Positions 1 through 10,100 of a DNA stretch of 64,000 nt are shown one piece after another. The position numbers were made by a program, and so were the translations under genes. The notes under the pieces are model-generated. The model searched no databases, was not told the origin of the DNA, and saw only the letters and a list, made by a program, of their open reading frames with translations. The stretch is from Phlebopus portentosus (lineage: Eukaryota; Basidiomycota; Agaricomycetes; Boletales; Boletinellaceae). The stretch is from assembly GCA_037892935.1 (NCBI GenBank), contig JAYXKI010000011.1:496001-560000 (forward strand), written 5' to 3'. Within the stretch, counting starts at the first letter, position 1, and each line of letters begins with the position of its first letter.

Positions 1-1
1 A

Positions 2-838
2 GAGGAACCCGATCGACGATATTACGAGGACGAACGCGACGAAAGGGAGGACCCATACGATTTACAGCAAGGACTAGCTGGAATGCATATTGGACATACT
101 CCTCCACCCGAGCGAAGCTACGTGGACATGGAAGAACGGAACATCGCAAGATACGTGGAACTCCTGCAGAAGAGACGATATCGACATAGTGCAACCAGAC
201 GCTTTGTTCATGAAAGCCTGGTCTGTACAAACTGCTATTTGGCATACCAAAGGAGTTGGGTTCTTTCGGAGTGGCTCCTCAAGAACTTCGTGGAGCGCTT
301 AGTAACTAGGGAAGGAGCCGATGTCAAGATTCGGCATAAACCCGGACCCTCAGAACGAACGTTTGACCAACCATTACCGAACCGCGGAATGAGCGCATAC
401 GACCACGAGGTATCTGTATGGCTCGGCGATAGGGATATCTATGCACTGAAGGTTGGCGTGAGAGCTTGGATCAATCAGCATCGTCACCAGACCTTGTGTC
501 GAAACACTGCAGTGGAAGTCGATTGGCCAATCTATTACAGGGCGCCATCGGACGTCGAAAGTCTTATCGAAGAAGCAACGGATCGAATGCTAGAAGCATG
601 GGAACGATCGGAAGAAGGGGTTATTACAGTCGACGAATGGCGCGGGACGAATCACCTGGGAAGAAGATACAGGTTAACGTCGGGTACCGGACTACAATTC
701 TCCGACATCGATATCGCGGCTAGGCACAGAAGGGTGTCTGCTAAATTTACACAGCCGCCGAGGTTAATCTCCGATGATCGGCAGGGGTTGCCGATCCCAA
801 ATCCCGAGATAACGGTCAGCCCCATGATGGAAGATTAA
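2..838 (+). CDS. ORF within LTR U3, 5' copy (partial, function unknown)
   Basis: The frame is open from the window edge to TAA at 836-838; the first visible ATG is at 83. It matches the 3' LTR ORF (10961-11923) almost completely. A 3-nt indel near base 30 keeps the frame; a 2-nt indel near 774 changes the C-terminus, so this copy ends ...SPMMED while the other stops earlier. The protein is rich in Arg, Glu and Trp, with an acidic N-terminus and a Cys-Thr-Asn-Cys motif, and resembles no family I recognise. U3 is not at the 5' end of genomic RNA, so expression would need U3-internal transcription or use of the 3' end of the transcript. Confidence 0.5.
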   Translation, partial: EEPDRRYYEDERDEREDPYDLQQGLAGMHIGHTPPPERSYVDMEERNIARYVELLQKRRYRHSATRRFVHESLVCTNCYLAYQRSWVLSEWLLKNFVERLVTREGADVKIRHKPGPSERTFDQPLPNRGMSAYDHEVSVWLGDRDIYALKVGVRAWINQHRHQTLCRNTAVEVDWPIYYRAPSDVESLIEEATDRMLEAWERSEEGVITVDEWRGTNHLGRRYRLTSGTGLQFSDIDIAARHRRVSAKFTQPPRLISDDRQGLPIPNPEITVSPMMED

Positions 839-1182
839 ACGGCAGAAGCTCGGCCGGAGTAACGGAGCGCCGGCGAAGCGAGATCGCGGCACATGGAAGA
901 AGTCTCTCGTGGGAGGATTGGCGTTAAGGATTAACATGTGATAGGAACGGAGATCGATAGAAGCCTGGGGAAAGCTTCTTCGGAACGGAAGGAAATTAGG
1001 GCCTGCCTAATAGGGAAGGAAGTAGTCGGTGGTGCAACCAGGAGTTTCGGTAGCACCACCAGAGTTGTCAGTGGTACTACAGACTCAAGAGAGTAGTAGT
1101 GACACCAGCTGAAACACATTGTCCTAACCAATGGCGAGGCATGGTCGGTAGTATTTGGTAGTCGGTAGTATTCAGTAGAAAC

Positions 1183-1231
1183 TTTATTTAAGGCGCCAGC
1201 TGAGCGGGGTGTTGTCCCTCAGCAAAATTAT
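1183..1231 (+). promoter_or_regulatory. LTR core promoter and predicted transcript start
   Basis: TATA-like TTTATTTAA (1183-1191) lies 30-38 nt before 1221. At 1221-1231 the sequence AGCAAAATTAT is the exact reverse complement of 1439-1449, just inside the LTR. In Tf1/sushi retrotransposons the first 11 nt of the mRNA fold back to prime reverse transcription, so this match predicts the 5' end of R independently of the TATA spacing, and the two agree. The same arrangement recurs in the 3' LTR at 12332-12342. Confidence 0.75.
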
Positions 1232-1438
1232 TTTGTACTTTCAATCATAACTGTACCCCTTTGATTGAACCTCTGCTCTACTGCTGGGTCAAGCTTGAGC
1301 CTATAGCTCGCTTCTTAGTAGTACATCTAACCTTCGCTACTCTACTCTCCAATTATACATTGTCAGAAGGAGGAAGCAGGGACTTGTTCCGGTACGCTTG
1401 GACTGACCACCTCGTCCGAAAACACTGGTCCTAACATT

Positions 1439-1449
1439 ATAATTTTGCT
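1439..1449 (+). other. Self-priming primer binding site of element 1
   Basis: ATAATTTTGCT begins two bases after the LTR end (1436) and is perfectly complementary over 11 nt to 1221-1231. Pairing fails on both sides, so the match is exactly 11 nt, the length known for Tf1. No TGG-starting, tRNA-type PBS is present at the LTR edge. Confidence 0.8.
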
Positions 1450-1573
1450 CCAATCCTGGGATAATCAATCTTGCTGTTTCATAGTGCAATACCCACTATC
1501 GATCAGTAAGTATTGCTCTGCCCCGGGAGGGTTTCTCCTGTGCCTGTTAATTCAGTTAGCTGATCATCGATAA

Positions 1574-2491
1574 GCGTATCGTCGACGGCTAAAGCAGGCT
1601 TACACACTCCATCGGAGTTTTGTTAGAGCGCTCCATACATTCAAAGAAGAAGTCAATTCGGCATTTCGCACGATAAACTTCTATCGAGGTAAGAAGCACT
1701 CAAACACCCCTATCCTAGAACCCTACCGGTCGGTTATACTATCCGCCCTGGAGCTTCGAATCACCGCCGAAAGACACGAAAGAGTTGGGAGGAAGTTCTT
1801 GCTTGTACACGCGGACAACCTATTGAACGGACACAGTTTCAATTGGGAGGCACTCAGAGGTCCGACGCCAGTTGAAGAAGAACTACTCGCTCTGTGTCAG
1901 GAATATAAAGCGTTCGAATACACCCTACTCGAACATTCTCATTTCCTCCACCAAGTCCTACTACAAGTTTATCAAGGCAACTACACTACTGCGAAACAGC
2001 TATGTCACCGATGGAACTGTGGCAAGCTGGTTGGTCTAGTTTCTGGTTTACACTCTGCTTCATCTGGTTTTCTTCCCTGGTATTCGTCATTGCTCAACAA
2101 CTCCGAGGTCGAGTCAGCCTTCTTCGAGGCTTTGGAACGCTATGGACGTGGGTGGAACGGCAAGACAACGAAAGAGGTTCCCCATTCCGTCGTGCCGGTC
2201 GGAGATTTCTACTCCAAACTCAACGACTGGCAGTTCCTCAACCCGGACCTGGAGAACGTATGGAATCCGCTCTGGCACGCATCAGTGAACGACTCGACAG
2301 TCTACACGGACGCTTGGACCGAATGGTCAGTACTGACGGGCAACCCAACCAAGTTGTCTCCGCCCTGCGACACGCCGTCATCGACCTCGACAATCGACTT
2401 ACTAGCGTTGATCGGTCCCTCAGAACTCTCACAGCTACTGTCGCTCGACTCTACGACATGGGCTCTCAATACTCCGAGAACCTTACCGTAG
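1574..2491 (+). CDS. AUG-less open frame in element 1 leader (unknown)
   Basis: The frame is open for 305 codons after TAA at 1571-1573, with no in-frame Met codon. The translation looks protein-like in the first part (charged, helical, with EYTLLEHSHFLHQVLLQVYQ) and then overlaps the AUG-initiated ORF at 2002 in another frame. If expressed it would start at a near-cognate codon, be joined by splicing from a leader exon (donor-like GTAAGTAT at 1507), or enter the 2002 frame by a shift in the overlap 2002-2491. No domain recognised. Confidence 0.35.
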   Translation, partial: AYRRRLKQAYTLHRSFVRALHTFKEEVNSAFRTINFYRGKKHSNTPILEPYRSVILSALELRITAERHERVGRKFLLVHADNLLNGHSFNWEALRGPTPVEEELLALCQEYKAFEYTLLEHSHFLHQVLLQVYQGNYTTAKQLCHRWNCGKLVGLVSGLHSASSGFLPWYSSLLNNSEVESAFFEALERYGRGWNGKTTKEVPHSVVPVGDFYSKLNDWQFLNPDLENVWNPLWHASVNDSTVYTDAWTEWSVLTGNPTKLSPPCDTPSSTSTIDLLALIGPSELSQLLSLDSTTWALNTPRTLP

Positions 2492-3909
2492 AAGGACAGA
2501 CACTGGGGGAGTTTCTGGCGCATATTCAGGGACACGTCGGGGATGCGATCGCCGAGGCAGTCATCACCAACCTCAGGCGAGAAGGCGAACAGCGGGACGT
2601 ACGGATCAACTACGCGTTCGGTATTCTTCAGGCTCGTATTCTGGGAGCGGTAACAATGGCCATTCAGGGCAGTCAATCAGCCCTTGCTCAACAAGTGGTC
2701 AACTCCCAGCAAGAGATTATTCGGCTGACTGGTACGGACTTCCTGCAGTTACACACGCAGGCTAGCTACCTGGTCGAACAGGTTGAGGCTATTCGAGCCC
2801 GGATCAGCAATGCCGAGGAAGAACTCGCGGCCCAGTACTCGATCACGGAAGGCATTCGTCGGATCCAACAAACGATTAGGCTTCGTCAATCCTACCTGAC
2901 GCAGCGAGCTAGGCGAGGAAGGGCGAGGTTGAGCCCTGACTCCCCGCTGCAAGGTAGAGGCCTAGGTCTAGCCAGCCGCTTCGAAAGCGTGAGCTCGGAC
3001 TCCGACGACGACCAGATGCCCTACCTGATCCCAGCAAGTGAACGCTTTGTGGATCAGATGGTTGAGATCATTCGCCAGAGCAGGGAACCAGGAGGAACGG
3101 ACACTCGAACAGGACAACCGTCGTCGCAGTTGTGACAGCAGGCAGTAGAAGTTGGAAGGAACTATGTTGCTGAGGTAGTTACGGAAGGAGGGCTGGTAGC
3201 GCCTACTGCGCTTGCCCAAGAGGAACAGGAAGTCGAAGGAAGCATCGAAGTTGAAGAAGATCTCCCGGACTACGTCTCCACAGAAACGCAACCCGGAAGC
3301 CTGGACCAGCAAGCAGAAGAACTGCTGAGGGAGGTGATTCCCGAGTCACCACAGCCCTGGCCATCCAACGACGGATGGGGACCGCCTCCCGATGCTGGGG
3401 AAGCATGGGAGGCGGACAACACGGCGGAAACGGGGTATGGCACGGGAATCCGGGAGCTCATGTGGAATGAGCAGGGAGAACTCGTCGAGGGAGCGATTCA
3501 ACGGCTGGGATGGAATGGCCACTACGTCGAAAGGAACCACATTCAATACCCGCACCAGGACTCGCCGCCAGGATCGCCTACTCCAAGTGCTCTTGAGCTT
3601 GAGGAGAGAGAAGCAAGGCTCCAGGCGGTCAGTGAGTACTCCCCAGACTCTGATTATATCTATGATCCTATCATTCGTCCTAACAGCTGCCCTATACCAT
3701 CGGAGTCTCTCGACATACGAGAGGGACCACCGAGGCAGGGGGTAGCGAACATGGCGATGGTAGTTTGGGTGCGAGGTAACAACGTAGAAGAGCCAACCAG
3801 CGAGGATCAAGAGTACTTCGATGCGAACGACGAATGGGAGACAGAAGAGGAAAGCGAGGAACACGAAAGCGGCGAGGAACGATACGAAGCTCGGGAAGAA
3901 AGGAGATAG
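2002..3909 (+). CDS. Extra 5' ORF of element 1: membrane/coiled-coil protein, one internal TGA
   Basis: ATG 2002 is the first AUG of the predicted transcript. The first 377 codons encode a hydrophobic stretch (about residues 10-34, aromatic-rich, FWFTLCFIWFSSLVFVIA) followed by long heptad-rich helices and an Asp/Ser patch. A single TGA (3133-3135, followed by CAG) interrupts the frame, which then stays open for another 257 codons to TAG at 3907-3909 and becomes very acidic (EWETEEESEEHESGEE). The whole is about 635 codons. It lies before gag, where Ty3 elements normally have no gene. It could be an accessory structural protein or an N-terminal gag-like polypeptide. The TGA may be read through or be a mutation; neither is shown. 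Confidence 0.5.
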
Positions 3910-4106
3910 GCCCTGGTTTAGAGCTGGGAGCTTGCCAGGAGGAAGAAAGACGCCCAAGAACCGACCGGGGAGGAAGGGTAAGGTGGCTAGTTGGAAAGCG
4001 GAGGTGGTACTCGCTGGATAACTTAGCTACTAAACCATGTATTATTGTAATGCGCTGAATGAAGGTGATACTCATAAAAATGTTGGTTGAATTCGTCTAG
4101 GTCATT

Positions 4107-5129
4107 ATGTCAAACAAAGATATCATGAAGTATCCCTTGTTTAAGGGAAACCCTTATGAGTCGCTTGAGAACTTCCAGAATCAAATGATCAGCCGGTTGA
4201 ATGAAAAACATCCGAGCGACCCAGTCAAGAGGGTTAAGATTATTTTGGAATGTCTGCGAGGTCAAGCTCAGACTTGGGTTAATGGCAAGTGGGCCGTGAA
4301 CAGAAATCAATTAGTCTCCACCTACAAGCGAGATGCGGATGGCAAGCTTGTTATGGACAAGAAGGGTGGATGGGACGACGAGGACGATCTATGGAACGAA
4401 TTAGCGCTCAACCACAATGGCATTTTTGGACTTCAAGAAGAAGCCGAGCGGAATATTAGGACGATTTATCAGGAACGGGCGCGGGTGAAGCAGTATAACA
4501 GGGCCTTTGACGACATTAGGATGAGGCTGCCAAAGCACTACGACCATCAGGCACTGATTTACGAGTACAAGAGAGGACTCAATCAAATGATCCTAAAGGC
4601 CCTGCTTACGAATACAGACCACCCAGAATGGGACCTGAACCAATGGAAGGAGAACGCTAGTAATCTGGAGGCCAGTCTGATGGCTGCCAAGGTGATAGGC
4701 AGCAATAGGAAGTACACCCCTATGTTTAAAGATGGGCAGGCAGTATCGTACACGCCAGTGCCCCCAGAAGCTCGCCGTCCAGCTGAGTTTCTGGGTGAGC
4801 CTATGGACATCGACATGTCTAGGCGCTTTACTAGGGGGTCCCGAGGAGATGCCGGGATATGCTGGGCATGCGGCAAGACAGGTCACTTCGCACGGGACTG
4901 CAATAATGTAGGGCGAGACACACAGGGAAGCCGTGGACACCGAACCAACTACAAGAGACGGGTGCAGAAGAGACGATCTGGCAAGACTGGCCGCTTCCTA
5001 AAACGCCGGGAAGTTGGGATTAGCAGCGATTCTGAAATGGAGGAACTACTGGACAAGAAAACGAAGTTACCAAGGCGTAAGGAACGGGCTTCGTATGCCC
5101 TCGAGGAGGATTCCGAGGAGGATTTTTGA
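4107..5129 (+). CDS. gag: Gag polyprotein, element 1
   Basis: 340 aa from ATG 4107. Residues ~5-200 have the retrotransposon Gag fold signature (FKGNPYESLENFQNQMISRL, then an RGQAQTWVN block). One CCHC zinc knuckle, CWACGKTGHFARDC (CX2CX4HX4C), lies near residue 251, followed by a basic then acidic tail. Gag forms the virus-like particle and the knuckle binds genomic RNA. The stop TGA (5127-5129) sits directly on a slippery heptamer, so protease is made as a -1 frameshift fusion. Confidence 0.93.
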   Translation: MSNKDIMKYPLFKGNPYESLENFQNQMISRLNEKHPSDPVKRVKIILECLRGQAQTWVNGKWAVNRNQLVSTYKRDADGKLVMDKKGGWDDEDDLWNELALNHNGIFGLQEEAERNIRTIYQERARVKQYNRAFDDIRMRLPKHYDHQALIYEYKRGLNQMILKALLTNTDHPEWDLNQWKENASNLEASLMAAKVIGSNRKYTPMFKDGQAVSYTPVPPEARRPAEFLGEPMDIDMSRRFTRGSRGDAGICWACGKTGHFARDCNNVGRDTQGSRGHRTNYKRRVQKRRSGKTGRFLKRREVGISSDSEMEELLDKKTKLPRRKERASYALEEDSEEDF

Positions 5130-5159
5130 AGGGCCGCCAGTCAACATCGGACACTGGCG
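5120..5159 (+). promoter_or_regulatory. -1 ribosomal frameshift signal, gag to protease
   Basis: Heptamer G GAT TTT (5120-5126) is in gag phase and immediately followed by the gag TGA. After an 8-nt spacer, CGCCAGT (5135-5141) pairs perfectly with ACTGGCG (5153-5159) across an 11-nt loop. The protease frame is the -1 frame and is open through the heptamer. GGAUUUA, differing only in the last base, is a known functional slippery site at a retroviral pro-pol junction. Efficiency cannot be judged from sequence. Confidence 0.75.
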
Positions 5160-7186
5160 AGGGCTCGAAGGACACACAAGAGATAAAGCGCCGATGGACT
5201 ATTGCTAGACCAAACTCCAACCATCCCACTATACCCATTGACGTCATTCAGGGACAGAAAAAGGTTAATCTCTCGGCTATGATTGACTCCGGATCTGCGA
5301 TCACTACTATTAGCCCCACGGTTGTACAGAGCCTAGGGCTGAGAACAGTGCCTGCAGAAGGTAATTATACCATCCGGAATGCCGATGGATCGATTAATCA
5401 TGGTGGATGGACTCGGAACGTCAGAGCAATAGTGGACACAGGGATTACAAGAGGTTTAATGGACATCGCAGTGGTGGATACACACGAAGACAAGTTTCTC
5501 ATAGGAAATGATTGGCTTGAACAGCATAAGCCAACTATCGACTGGACAAAGGGGATTCTTCGCAAAGGCGGGAAGGAAATTGCATTTAATGGAACGGCAC
5601 GATTGCGTTCCATACAGCTAATCCTAGCCCCAAGGAAGCTCCGGAAACGCAGAAGATGGCGAAGAATTCCAGACTACATTCCACCCGAATGGGATGCCGA
5701 TGATGAAAAGGAAGAAGCTTGGGAAACTAGGGTCTATTACCACAGCGACATCGAAACAGGACAAGAAACCGAGAAGGAAGACATAGAAGAAGAACCTACG
5801 ATCGTACCACCAGACAAAGGAAAAGAAAAGGAATCAGCAGCACCGCTTGTCACGTTCGAAGAAGTCATGCACAAGCCGCCAGAACTCTCCTTCGCTAAGC
5901 AAGAAGGAAGATGGAGATTCTATCGGTTCGGGGACAAGTGCCGAATAACGAAGGACGAGCAAAACTGGCACAACTTTGACAGTATTGAGGATGCGGATGG
6001 TGCAGTATACCGCACCATGGCCAGAGAAATGGACAAGGGCGCCAAGCATGATGAACTCCTCGATGAATATGGCGGCATGTATACGGCACGTCTTCAGCTA
6101 ATGGCGATTCAGGGAGGCCTGGGAACAACGACCTCACCAACAACATCTGAAGACCAAGCAAAAATGCGGGAAGAAATACAAGCACAAATGACGATTGACG
6201 CAGAAGGATCTGACACGAGTAGAAGGAAGAAGCCTAGTGTACCACCTAAAGGAGGAAAGCCTGGACACTACGCACCTGATCCTCTCAAGATGCGTCGACA
6301 GAAGAGTGGAGGAAGTGGTACAGAATCGAACCCTGTCATAAGGAGTATTAGGGTGGAGTGGACTCCTCCATCCGTGCACGAGGGCCAAAATGACTCAACC
6401 CTGGCAGTGCAAAAGCAGTCGGTAAGCTTCACCACACGAAGCAGAGGTACAAGCAGGAGTACTTCGGGTCGGGAGCGCCGTAGAACTAAGGCTACGAAGC
6501 GTACTAGGTTCGGCCACCTAGCGAGATCTCCTCCTACGAGAGACCGAGGAGTGACTAGACATAAGACGCCGTTCAAGGGTAGGCTAGTGTCTAGGAAAGT
6601 GGTCCACCCCAAAGGGAGGGTAGTCCCACTCAATTGGCACAGGGCCGAAGTTAGTATGCCGCAATCATCAAGTAGGCTAGCTTCGGGAGCTCAAGTGCGC
6701 CCGCGAAGACCACGGTTTAAGAACCAAATGCAGGGCCCTGCTCCGACAGGGAAAACAAACGGTAAAGGTAACAGGTTCATTTCGAATTATGCCGTGATGG
6801 AGCAGGGGCTCTCGCAGGGGCAGAAGAGGCGCCGATGGCGCACGCCTGTTGACTCGGTCATGCAGCCGCCCAAAGTGGAAGGAAAAGTGCTAGAGAGAAG
6901 AGCTGGATCTGAGACGGAGTTCAAGGGTATCCTAGGATCGCACAAGCCTGCTACCTTAGGGGAAGCAGAGGACGCCTCTCGAAGAGGAGAGCCACCCAAA
7001 CCTCCTCACTGGATCCGCCGCCTAGAGCATCGACAAGTCGCATCACGGAGAGAACGCCTTCTCAAGTACAACAGCATAGCTCAAAAATACGCACAAGAGA
7101 AAGCACTCGATGAAAGGATGGCAGGCTCTGCTGGCAAAATCTCTCGAAGACATTCTTCCAAAACAAATATGGGAGTTCAGGGATAG
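5120..7186 (+). CDS. pro: Protease-containing frame of element 1 with long basic linker
   Basis: Expressed by -1 shift at 5120-5126; there is no suitable ATG at the start. An aspartic protease of the retropepsin type is at about residues 35-150: SAMIDSGSAITTIS carries the catalytic Asp (DSG), and FLIGNDWL is the conserved C-terminal part. After it come about 500 residues, first acidic and then strongly Arg/Lys/Pro/Ser-rich with no recognised domain, unusual because protease and RT are normally joined by a short linker. The frame ends at 7186 inside the RT ORF start. Confidence 0.85.
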   Translation, partial: GFLKGRQSTSDTGEGSKDTQEIKRRWTIARPNSNHPTIPIDVIQGQKKVNLSAMIDSGSAITTISPTVVQSLGLRTVPAEGNYTIRNADGSINHGGWTRNVRAIVDTGITRGLMDIAVVDTHEDKFLIGNDWLEQHKPTIDWTKGILRKGGKEIAFNGTARLRSIQLILAPRKLRKRRRWRRIPDYIPPEWDADDEKEEAWETRVYYHSDIETGQETEKEDIEEEPTIVPPDKGKEKESAAPLVTFEEVMHKPPELSFAKQEGRWRFYRFGDKCRITKDEQNWHNFDSIEDADGAVYRTMAREMDKGAKHDELLDEYGGMYTARLQLMAIQGGLGTTTSPTTSEDQAKMREEIQAQMTIDAEGSDTSRRKKPSVPPKGGKPGHYAPDPLKMRRQKSGGSGTESNPVIRSIRVEWTPPSVHEGQNDSTLAVQKQSVSFTTRSRGTSRSTSGRERRRTKATKRTRFGHLARSPPTRDRGVTRHKTPFKGRLVSRKVVHPKGRVVPLNWHRAEVSMPQSSSRLASGAQVRPRRPRFKNQMQGPAPTGKTNGKGNRFISNYAVMEQGLSQGQKRRRWRTPVDSVMQPPKVEGKVLERRAGSETEFKGILGSHKPATLGEAEDASRRGEPPKPPHWIRRLEHRQVASRRERLLKYNSIAQKYAQEKALDERMAGSAGKISRRHSSKTNMGVQG

Positions 7187-10100
7187 GTTCGACAAGGATG
7201 CTGCTAAGCGGCTACCTAAGTCAGGACAATGGGACATGAAGATCGAGCTCCTACCAGGGGCAGAGCTCCCGAAACCTGGACCAGTATATCCACTCGCTCC
7301 TGCTGAAAAGCGTGCGGTAGAAGAATGGATTCGCGAGGATCTGAAGAAGGGATGGATTCGTGTTGTAGGAAACCGAGTACCAGCTGAAGAAAAAGCGAAC
7401 ACTTGCGCACCAGTATTTGTCATAGCCAAGAAGACAATAGGGAAGGATGGCAAGCTGGAGTACAGAATTGTTATCGACTATAGAGGGCTAAATGCGGTGG
7501 TTATTCCAGACCACCAACCAATGCCTTTATTACATATGCTCCCGGACGATCTTGCACATGCCAAATGGTTCTCTACACTGGATTTGCGAAGTGGGTATAA
7601 CAACATTCGAATACACCCTGGGCACGAGAAGTATGCCGCCTTCAGGACTCACATGGGAGTATACCAGCCGATGGTAATGCAGTTCGGATTAATGAATGCA
7701 CCTGCGGTATTCCAACGTGCAATGAACGAGCTCTTTCAAGACATGATTGGGCAGGGCATACTCATTTATTTGGATGACATTATAGTCTATGCGGAAACGG
7801 AACAGGAACATTGGGACCTGCTAGCAGAGGTATTGCGCAGGTTAAGAGAAGCAGACTTCTTCTGCAAACCAGAGAAGTGCTACTTCGGAAAGAAGGAACT
7901 CGACTATTTAGGATTTGTGGTTAACCAGTTGGGCATGCAGATGGATCCCTACAAGGTAAAGGCAGTTCAAGAATGGCCTGATTTGTCAAGCAAGCGAGAC
8001 ATTCGAAAGTTTATCGGTTTTGCAAACTTCTACCGTAAATTTATCGAAGGCTTCGCCAAGATCGCTAGGCCACTCACGGAACTTATGTCTGGCAAGAAGA
8101 CATTTACCTGGGGAGAACGACAACTGGAGAGCTTTAGGAAACTTAAAGAAGCTTTTACCACTGCACCAATGCTAGTACGACCGGATCACGAGAAGCAATT
8201 TGTGCTGGAAACCGACGCGTCAAACTTTGCGATGGGAGCCGTGCTCTCGCAGCTCGGGGACGATGAAATTTTGCACCCCATTGGATATTGGTCGAACACC
8301 TATCGAGACGCCGAGAATAACTATCCAGTAATGGACAAGGAATTACTAGCGATTGTCAAGGCCTTGAGCAACTGGAGGCACCACTTGGAAGGAGCTAAAC
8401 ATGAGATTCGAGTGGTCAGCGATCAAGCTAACCTTCGATATTTTATGGGAGCTAGGAAGCTAAGTGGCCGCCAAGCAAGATGGGCGACATTTCTCAGCAG
8501 ATTTCGATTTCGAATCGAGTATCGACCTGGAACCAAGAATTCACGAGCGGACGCATTATCAAGGAGGCCAGACTACGAACAGGGCCAAGAGGACCAGCCA
8601 GAACAAGTCCTACTTCCTCCGCAGTTGTTCAGAACATCGGACCTGCCCATGCGCACAGTACGGGTATTTGAGCTTACAGGGGGTCCTGAACTGGGAGAGA
8701 AAATTCGAGACGCCTATGAACGATCCAAAGAGCCAGCAATCGGAACGTTCGAAGAAGGATATTGGTGGAAGGATGATAAATTGGTTATCCCACCAGATGA
8801 AGAAGTTAAGAAGGAAATTGTACGACAGTGCCATGACGCACCGGCGTCAGGACACCCGGGGTTACAGAAGACTATAGACAAACTGGAAAGAAGAGTTTGG
8901 TGGCCAAAGATGAGGGAATGGGTCGAAGAATATGTGCGCACATGCGACGTGTGCCAAAGGACGAAAGCGCGACGAGGAAAGACGCAACCACCGCTACAAC
9001 CATTGCAGATAGCGACAAGGCCCTACGACGAGATTACTATGGACTATGTCACCGGACTTCCAACGACGAGCAAAGGAAACAATGCGATACTAGTGGTGGT
9101 AGACAGGTTCTCTAAAATGGGAACTTTTATACCTACTACAGTAAATGCAAACTCGAAGACCACTGCGGACTTGATGATCAATTATGTCTACAGCAAGGTC
9201 GGAACTCCGAAGACAGTAATCAGCGACAGGGGACCTCAATTCGCTAGCCGGTTTACAGAACAGGTGAACCAGGCCCTCGGGATTGAAACGAAGCTTAGCA
9301 CGGCATATCATCCACAAACAGATGGTCAAACAGAGCGAGTAAATCAAGAAATGGAACAGCTGCTACGTTGCTATTCCAGCTTGCAGCAAGACGATTGGGA
9401 CGAACATCTACCTATGGCAGAATTCGCCTATAATAGTCGCTCTCACTCTAGTACAGGCAAGACACCGTTTGAATTGGTGTATGGATTTCAGCCGGAATTA
9501 GGATTCAAGCTTCCGATCCGAGGAACACAGGACTATATGGCTATGCGAAAGAAGAATCAGGAAGAAGCAACAAAGGCGCTGGAGAAGGCACAAGACGCGA
9601 TGAAGAGATTCGCGGACAGACACCGAGGCCCGATGCCGTCATTCGAAGTTGGCGATAAAGTTATGTTAGATGGTCGGAATCTAACCTTGCTAGTTCCCAC
9701 TAGGAAACTAGGGGATAGAAACCTAGGACCTTATCGAGTTATCGCGAAGCATGGGCTAGTCAACTACGAGTTGGATCTCCCAAAGGAATTGAGGATCCAC
9801 CCGGTGTTCTATGCAGGACTATTGATTCCCTATCGAGAAAGAAAAGATCCGGCACAGAGAACAAGACCACCACCAGAAGTTATCGCTGGAGAAACCGAGT
9901 ATGAGGTTGAAGCGATCCGGGACATGAGGAAAAGGCACGGAAAATGGGAATATCAGGTTAAATGGCTCGGCTACCCGGAGGAAGAGAATACCTGGGAACC
10001 TGTAGAAGGGCTGCGCAATGCCCCAGAGAAATTGCGGGAGTATCACGAGAGGAATCGTTGGCCGGACACGATAGATCTTCCCTCTAGAAAGAAGATCGCG

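Larger units (their letters stand above)
1..1436 (+). repeat. 5' LTR of element 1 (left end outside window)
   Basis: Window base 1 corresponds to base 11107 of the 3' LTR, so the first 170 bp are missing. It ends ...CCTAACA at 1436. U3 holds a long ORF (2-838). TTTATTTAA at 1183-1191 is a TATA-like box, and the R region probably begins near 1221, giving the U3/R boundary. Compared with the 3' LTR it lacks 3 nt near 30 (in frame in the ORF) and 2 nt near 774 (frameshifting the ORF end). Confidence 0.95.

Noticed and set aside
90..1131. Other ORFs inside the LTRs (for example 90-302, 466-723, minus 931-1131)
   Set aside because: Short, non-ATG starts, overlapping the longer U3 ORF in other frames; they recur in both LTRs only because the LTRs are identical.
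1430..1460. tRNA-type primer binding site
   Set aside because: No TGG-starting complement to a tRNA 3' end adjoins the LTR; the 11-nt self-complement explains priming better.
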